Source of the DNA: Leptolyngbya ohadii IS1
GTDB taxonomy: Bacteria > Cyanobacteriota > Cyanobacteriia > Elainellales > Elainellaceae
Reading direction: 5' to 3'
Length of the DNA stretch: 64,000 nucleotides
Assembly: GCF_002215035.1 (NCBI RefSeq)
Contig: NZ_NKFP01000004.1
Location: forward strand, 311,726 to 375,725
Shown here: in pieces, positions 59,741-64,000 of the stretch
Layout of the letters: each line of letters opens with the position of its first letter
Position numbering within the stretch: the stretch's first letter is position 1
Position numbers and translations under genes: made by a program
The notes under the pieces: generated by a model
What the model was told of the DNA's origin: nothing
What the model saw: only the letters and a program-made list of their open reading frames with translations
Databases searched by the model: none

Positions 59741-60754
59741 GTGGTTAGAGTAGCAATCAACGGGTTCGGGCGAATTGGACGGAACTTCTTACGATGCTGG
59801 GCATTGCGCGAGAGCAGCAACTTTGAGGTCGTTGCCATCAACGATACCTCCGACCCCAGAACGAACGCTCACCTGCTCACCTACGACTCCATGCTGGGTA
59901 AGTTCAACGCAGATGTGAGCGCAGACGACAATACCATCACCGTCAACGGCAAGGTGATTAAGTGTACCTCCGATCGCAATCCCCTGAACTTGCCCTGGGG
60001 CGCGTGGGACATTGATCTAATCATCGAATCGACGGGCGTATTCGTCTCCAAAGAGGGTGCATCGAAGCATCTGGAAGCGGGTGCCAAGAAAGTTTTGATT
60101 ACAGCTCCCGGTAAGGGCGATGACGGTACCTTCGTGGTGGGCGTTAACCATAATGACTACGACCACAGCAAGCACCACGTTATCAGCAACGCGAGCTGCA
60201 CCACCAACTGCCTTGCGCCGGTCGCCAAAGTGCTGCACGAGAATTTCGGCATCATCAAAGGCACGATGACCACCACCCACAGCTACACCGGCGACCAGCG
60301 ACTCCTGGATGCCAGCCACCGCGATCTGCGTCGGGCAAGAGCGGCTGCGCTGAATATCGTTCCCACGACGACGGGTGCGGCAAAAGCTGTGGCTCTGGTG
60401 CTGCCGGAACTGAAGGGTAAGCTGAATGGCATCGCGCTGCGCGTCCCCACCCCCAACGTTTCGATCGTGGATCTGGTCGTCCAGGTTGAAAAACCGACGA
60501 TCGTGGAACAAGTAAACGAAGTGCTGAAGGCTGCTGCTGAAGGTCCGCTGAAGGGCGTCTTGGGCTACAGCGATCTGGAACTGGTGTCCTGCGACTATCG
60601 TGGAACCGACGAATCCTCGATCGTGGATGCTAGCCTGACGATGGTGATGGGCGGCGACATGGTGAAAGTGGTTGCCTGGTACGACAACGAGTGGGGCTAC
60701 AGCCAGCGGGTCGTTGACCTGGCGGAAGTCGTGGCTCAGCGCTGGGTTGCTTAA
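59741..60754 (+). CDS. gap2: glyceraldehyde-3-phosphate dehydrogenase, Gap2 type
   Basis: 337 residues from GTG 59741. The Calvin-cycle GAPDH of cyanobacteria, able to use NADPH, reducing 1,3-bisphosphoglycerate in the cytoplasm. NAD(P) fold [19 protein letters not shown], catalytic Cys153 in [15 protein letters not shown], substrate loops [20 protein letters not shown] and [15 protein letters not shown]. The [15 protein letters not shown] segment and the length fit Gap2 rather than the glycolytic Gap1. A strong terminator follows. Confidence 0.96.
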   Translation: MVRVAINGFGRIGRNFLRCWALRESSNFEVVAINDTSDPRTNAHLLTYDSMLGKFNADVSADDNTITVNGKVIKCTSDRNPLNLPWGAWDIDLIIESTGVFVSKEGASKHLEAGAKKVLITAPGKGDDGTFVVGVNHNDYDHSKHHVISNASCTTNCLAPVAKVLHENFGIIKGTMTTTHSYTGDQRLLDASHRDLRRARAAALNIVPTTTGAAKAVALVLPELKGKLNGIALRVPTPNVSIVDLVVQVEKPTIVEQVNEVLKAAAEGPLKGVLGYSDLELVSCDYRGTDESSIVDASLTMVMGGDMVKVVAWYDNEWGYSQRVVDLAEVVAQRWVA

Positions 60755-60794
60755 TCGCACAGGCATTTAGCGAAACCAATTCGCTATAAGACAG

Positions 60795-60841
60795 AAAGGC
60801 TGTCGGAGGTGCAAGAGATTTGCCGATCCGCCAGCCTTTTT
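60795..60841 (+). terminator. intrinsic terminator after gap2
   Basis: Outer stem AAAGGCTG with CAGCCTTT, extended by CGGA with TCCG after one mismatch, then TTTTT. It lies 41 bases after the gap2 stop codon. Confidence 0.8.
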
Positions 60842-60999
60842 GAGTTGCTAACTGGTGTGGGTGTTACCCGCAGACAGAGAAACAGAGGCGAGGCATTCTA
60901 GCCAACTCGGCTCCTACCCCTTAGCTAATGAGCTGGAGTGCCTGCTACACAGGTTCTACTCCATCCTCTTTCCAGGGCAGGCAATTCTATCCCTAATTC

Positions 61000-61722
61000 T
61001 CAGCTTCCCCCTTCCCCTTTTTCCGTCATAGGAGCCTCAAACTTGTAACCTACGCCGCGAACAGTCTGAATCAGGGCAGGTTGGGACGTATCGATCTCGA
61101 TCTTTTTGCGGATTTGCCCGATGTGAACGTCCACCACCCGCTGATCGCCCACGTACTCATAATCCCAAACCTTCTGGATTAGTTCGGCGCGTCGCCATAC
61201 TCGTCCTGGATGGCTGGCAAGGAAGTGGAGCAAATCAAACTCCAGAGCGGTCAGCGGTACCATGTCGCCGTTGAGCGTGACTTCGCGCCGCACAGGATCG
61301 ATCGCCAGACTGCTGAAGGTGAGGCACTGCTGCTCTGCTGCGGTGACGGGTCGCTGACGCTTAAGAATTGCGCCAACCCGCACTTCCAGCTCACCTAGAC
61401 TAAAGGGCTTCGTCAGGTAGTCATCTGCGCCCTGGGAGAATCCGCGAATCTTATCCGCCTCGTCGCTGCGGCTGGTCAGCATCAGGACAAAGACCCCCGT
61501 GCGGCTCTGCATTTCCTGGCAGAGGGTATAGCCGATCGTATCGGGCAGATTGACATCGAGAATCACCAGATCGGGGTTGAACTGCTCAAACACTGCCAGA
61601 GCGGTTTTCCCGTCTTCGGCGGATTCAAGCTGATAATTCTGCTTAGAAAGAAATCGGTGGATGAGTGTCCGAATCGCGGGATCGTCATCAACTACGAGAA
61701 TCTTGGCTGGTGCCATAGACAT
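61000..61722 (-). CDS. OmpR-family response regulator
   Basis: 240 residues. Receiver domain: ILVVDDDPAIRTLIHRFL with acidic residues, phospho-acceptor Asp56 in DLVILDVNLPD, switch residues in FVLMLTSRSDEADKI and the Lys in YLTKPFSLGELEVRVGA. C-terminal winged helix (LTALEFDLLHFLASHPGRVW, then RVVDVHIGQIRKKIE and IQTVRGVGYKFE). It will bind DNA when phosphorylated; the target and partner kinase are unknown, as no histidine kinase is next to it. The AUG at 61722 gives MSMAPAK; a second ATG two codons later is possible. It is not clearly RpaA, RpaB or NblR. Confidence 0.93.
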   Translation of the reverse strand: MSMAPAKILVVDDDPAIRTLIHRFLSKQNYQLESAEDGKTALAVFEQFNPDLVILDVNLPDTIGYTLCQEMQSRTGVFVLMLTSRSDEADKIRGFSQGADDYLTKPFSLGELEVRVGAILKRQRPVTAAEQQCLTFSSLAIDPVRREVTLNGDMVPLTALEFDLLHFLASHPGRVWRRAELIQKVWDYEYVGDQRVVDVHIGQIRKKIEIDTSQPALIQTVRGVGYKFEAPMTEKGEGGS

Positions 61723-62293
61723 AACCTTAGCAATCGTGAGTGAGCGTAGATGGACAGAACCCTCAGCGGTAAGCCTGAGCTGAGGTCAATAAGTTGAGCG
61801 AGATTTAAGCGACCAGGGGCTTCCCCTTTAGCAAGGTCTTCAGGTGAGGTTCACAATAGATCTATACTCTGCGTGGTAGGCTGCTATCAGAACTATTTCA
61901 GAACGATTCTTGCCTAAGAATTAGCTATCTGGGAAGGAATATGCGCTCATCTTGCTTTTGCATTACAGTCAAACCCCTATAGTTGAATACCTAAATTGAA
62001 TACCTAGTCGAACACCTGTCAGTTGAATATATACCAGCCAAGCATTACCAGTTAAACACTCGCAATTAAGCTTTTGCAGTTGAACAATCAACCGGATCCT
62101 GGGGCGGGCAGCGAACGCTGTAATGATTTTGCTTAAACTATTCGCAAACCAGGGGTAGATCGCTAAACTATAGGCTAGCAGCATTCATGTGAACTGGGAA
62201 TGAGGTGGTAAGCGTGGCAGTTGCTCTCATCCTCATTGTTCTTAATGCCAATCATAATCGAATTATGTCAAGGGAGTCCTCCGGAGGTCAGCA
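61723..62293. other. divergent intergenic region with degenerate repeats
   Basis: 571 bases between the response regulator and the CPP1-like gene. The middle has repeats of AGTTGAATACCT (61981-62095). A GGAGGT ribosome-binding site stands just before the CPP1 start at 62294. No other gene is supported. Confidence 0.5.
61981..62095. repeat. degenerate 12-15-bp tandem repeat (AGTTGAATACCT)
   Basis: AGTTGAATACCT, AAATTGAATACCT, AGTCGAACACCTGTC, AGTTGAATATATACC, then weaker units such as AGTTAAACACTC and AGTTGAACAATC. The period drifts between 12 and 15 bases. Confidence 0.6.
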
Positions 62294-62899
62294 ATGAGCG
62301 ATATGAATCCCTACGAGCAGCTAGGGGTGGATGAAGATTCGTCATTCGACGAGATCCAGTCGGCAAAGAATCGCCTGGTAGAGGCTTGCAGCGAACGGAA
62401 GCAGATTGAGGCGCTTGAAGCCGCCTACGATGCCATTCTGATGGATCGACTCCGCCTCCGACAGGAGGGCAAGATTAAAGTGCCCGATCGGATTCGCTTT
62501 CCCGAAAAATTAGCAGAACCGATTCCGCCGTCGGCACCCGTTATATCTCAGCAGACGCCCAATTGGCTTCAGCAGTTTCTAGACGCCCCCAGCCGGAACG
62601 AGCTTTTGCTGCCCGCAGGACTGTTTCTGGCGGCTGGATTACTCAGCCTGGTGATGGAGCCTGCCCTGCCGCTAGCGCTGGCAATCTGCCTCAGTATTTA
62701 TTTTCTTAATCGCAAAGAGAATAAATTTCTGCGGGCAACCCTGATTACGCTGCTGGGGCTGGTGGTTGGGGTTGTGGCGGGTACTCAGCTTGCAAACTTA
62801 CTTTTGCCCCAACTGGGTTCCCTGTCACTCACGACGGACAGTTTTGCGGCGATCGTTACCTGCCTGATTCTCTGGCTCACCGCGAGCTTCTTACGTTAG
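62294..62899 (+). CDS. CPP1-like (DUF3353) membrane protein
   Basis: 201 residues, with GGAGGT 6-8 bases before ATG 62294. An N-terminal J-domain-like part (NPYEQLGVDEDSSFDEIQSA, EALEAAYDAILMDRLR) lacks the HPD motif, so it is not a true DnaJ. It is followed by three or four membrane helices (ELLLPAGLFLAAGLLSLVME, ALPLALAICLSIYFL, LITLLGLVVGVVAGTQLA). In plants CPP1 stabilises protochlorophyllide oxidoreductase; cyanobacterial relatives are thought to act in thylakoid or pigment-protein assembly. Confidence 0.9.
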   Translation: MSDMNPYEQLGVDEDSSFDEIQSAKNRLVEACSERKQIEALEAAYDAILMDRLRLRQEGKIKVPDRIRFPEKLAEPIPPSAPVISQQTPNWLQQFLDAPSRNELLLPAGLFLAAGLLSLVMEPALPLALAICLSIYFLNRKENKFLRATLITLLGLVVGVVAGTQLANLLLPQLGSLSLTTDSFAAIVTCLILWLTASFLR

Positions 62900-62948
62900 C
62901 CAACGGGGAACGGGTCGGAAACGGGTTGGAAAGGGGAAAGGGGTGGTG

Positions 62949-63482
62949 CTAGCTTTGCTGTTCACCCTGCATTGAGCCAGGCTGACGGTTGCGGTAGAGG
63001 GCAGTTACGGCTCCAATCAAATATTTCACCAGCGTCTCGCCTACCAGCAGTGCCGCAATCTGGTCGGGCGGCAGTTCACCCCAAAAGGCAATCAGGGTAA
63101 ACAGCAGGGTATCGAGCGGAATGGAAACCGCATTGCTTCCGGCAACTCGCACCAGCCACGATCGCTGAATGAGCTTCTGGTAGACTTCGGTATCGGCAGT
63201 CTCGGAAACCATAATGGCAATGAACGACGCCAGAATGATTCGCATTGGCACGCCCAGCACCGAACTCATGAGGACATTCGCGAAGGCGGCAACGGCGATC
63301 GTGCTGTAAACCCAGACTCGACCTGCATGGTGGAGTCGATCGCGCAGGGTAAACGTTGCTCCAAATACAAAGGTTCCCAGTGCAACCTGCCCAAAAATCG
63401 GCAGCGGAATAAACCACTCCGGCGTTGTGGTGTAGTTGGCAACCAGGACTGCCAGGATGTAAATCAGGCTTTGCCAAATCAT
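62949..63482 (-). CDS. VUT-family (QPTR/YhhQ-type) transporter
   Basis: 177 residues with five or six membrane helices. Family landmarks are LGTFVFGATFTLRDRLHHAG, LASFIAIMVSETADTEVYQ and SNAVSIPLDTLLFTLIAFWG, which match the VUT/queuosine-precursor-transporter family. It probably takes up a small vitamin-like or deazapurine substrate; which one cannot be told from sequence. The ATG at 63482 gives MIWQSLIYILAVLVANY. Confidence 0.88.
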   Translation of the reverse strand: MIWQSLIYILAVLVANYTTTPEWFIPLPIFGQVALGTFVFGATFTLRDRLHHAGRVWVYSTIAVAAFANVLMSSVLGVPMRIILASFIAIMVSETADTEVYQKLIQRSWLVRVAGSNAVSIPLDTLLFTLIAFWGELPPDQIAALLVGETLVKYLIGAVTALYRNRQPGSMQGEQQS

Positions 63483-63575
63483 AGATAACGAGTGAGGTAG
63501 ATAGGTGAGTCAGATTTCTAGCTCTATGCAGTCTACCTTTTGTTTTGGTGCGTTGCCTGGTAAACACAGCAACGC

Positions 63576-63995
63576 CTAATTTGCTTCCTCGGCTTCGATC
63601 TCCTGCTGGGATTTTCCAGTAAACAGCCCTGCCTTAAACAGAAAATCAAGCTGGGCAGAACGAGACGTGGATGCACTGGATGCCATAGAGCTGGCAGCGG
63701 CACTGCTTCCCGGAATCACAACCACCTGGTGACAGAGGATTGCCATCAAGCAGGAACAGAGGGCAAGCAGACAAAAATCCAGATTGCGGGTGGAGTGAAG
63801 CCATCCCAGCCCAGGAAGACCCGCTTGATAGATAGGCATTTCCCGATGAGCCAACTGGGACTGACGACGAGCCGCGATCGGCATGGATTTTCTGCCGTAG
63901 TCCTGGCTGAATTGCTCAGCGATCGAGTCCGGCTGGCAAACATCAGCAGAGAATGCAGAATTCGGAGTCAGAGAATAGGATTTCACAGTTTCCAC
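63576..63995 (-). CDS. hypothetical protein with one membrane helix, possibly running off the window
   Basis: 139 residues from a GTG at 63995. The frame is still open at the right edge, so the true start may lie beyond 64000. The N-terminal 65 residues are polar with no recognised domain; one hydrophobic segment follows (LDFCLLALCSCLMAILCHQV, then VVVIPGSSAAASS). The tail is Ser/Ala-rich and ends acidic (KSQQEIEAEEAN). Family is not recognised. It is the gene upstream of the VUT transporter, 93 bases away, on the same strand. Confidence 0.5.
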   Translation of the reverse strand: METVKSYSLTPNSAFSADVCQPDSIAEQFSQDYGRKSMPIAARRQSQLAHREMPIYQAGLPGLGWLHSTRNLDFCLLALCSCLMAILCHQVVVIPGSSAAASSMASSASTSRSAQLDFLFKAGLFTGKSQQEIEAEEAN

Positions 63996-64000
63996 GGCAA

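Noticed and set aside
60017-60766. 249-codon frame antisense to gap2
   Set aside because: gap2 is fully conserved on the plus strand. The antisense frame is His/Val/Arg-rich and without family features.

Overview
The window looks like chromosomal DNA of a filamentous, Leptolyngbya-like cyanobacterium (family-level placement is inference). Seen in the sequence: very frequent CGATCG and HIP1-type GCGATCGC sites (for example 5171-5178 and 8069-8076), many short intergenic tandem repeats, and a cyanobacterial gene set. That set includes Gap2-type GAPDH, a Tic22-like protein, a CPP1-like protein, a TxlA/HCF164-like thioredoxin, a NIL-domain ferredoxin, a lumenal-type pentapeptide protein, DnaG with the cyanobacterial N-terminus, and a recA gene preceded by a perfect cyanobacterial LexA box. 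I see no tRNA, rRNA, CRISPR array, prophage or intact insertion sequence.

Layout. 1-2044: the end of an unidentified gene, a frameshifted GNAT acetyltransferase, a Uma2-type nuclease and a hypothetical protein. 2687-10439: ppsA, comB, a small conserved protein, a type II NADH dehydrogenase and a C-DES-like PLP lyase. 10440-16473: a TM0106-type nuclease with a second, nearly identical Uma2 gene just downstream, then recR (no canonical start codon), aroH, sppA and a Cof-type phosphatase. 16538-20888: hypothetical genes, an alpha/beta hydrolase and a minus-strand run of small membrane or stress-type proteins (holin-4_2 family, Pmp3, a coiled-coil protein, YkvA). 21084-28768: cdsA, an AraC regulator, DUF3291, a DUF697 GTPase, a pentapeptide protein, a protein with three copies of a helical domain, a zinc-ribbon microprotein and DUF2062. 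29017-42275: two orphan ABC solute-binding proteins, Tic22, prmC, FKBP, a phasin-like protein, TIGR03792, a PEP-CTERM/DUF4114 protein, a GT2 glycosyltransferase, a UbiG-like methyltransferase and an RTX protein. 42290-50549: the xseA-xseB and recA divergon with the LexA box, murJ, txlA, two small ferredoxins, yraN and a lumenal pentapeptide protein. 50546-59279: dnaG, a two-domain peptidoglycan hydrolase, an AT-rich accessory patch (a nonsense-split antitoxin-like gene and an HNH nuclease), ebfC, murB, murC and nadD. 59741-64000: gap2, an OmpR-type regulator, a CPP1-like protein, a VUT transporter and a membrane protein that may run off the window.

How the genes fit together. Most are housekeeping. 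Peptidoglycan synthesis and remodelling is spread through the right half (murJ, murB, murC, the amidase/glucosaminidase protein). DNA repair and replication genes recur (recR, xseA/xseB, recA, dnaG, TM0106). The clearest regulatory unit is the xseA/recA intergenic region, where one LexA box could control both ExoVII and RecA. The most unusual features not explained by gene content are: (i) a recurring family of 7-, 8- and 13-15-bp tandem repeats that fill intergenic spaces and often start exactly at, or overlap, stop codons; (ii) recR and a C-DES-like gene that lack any ATG/GTG/TTG start at the expected N-terminus; (iii) two genes broken by one-base events (the GNAT frameshift and the antitoxin amber codon); (iv) a duplicated Uma2 gene. 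I found no convincing wholly new multi-gene system. All database-level statements come from memory of protein families and no search was run.
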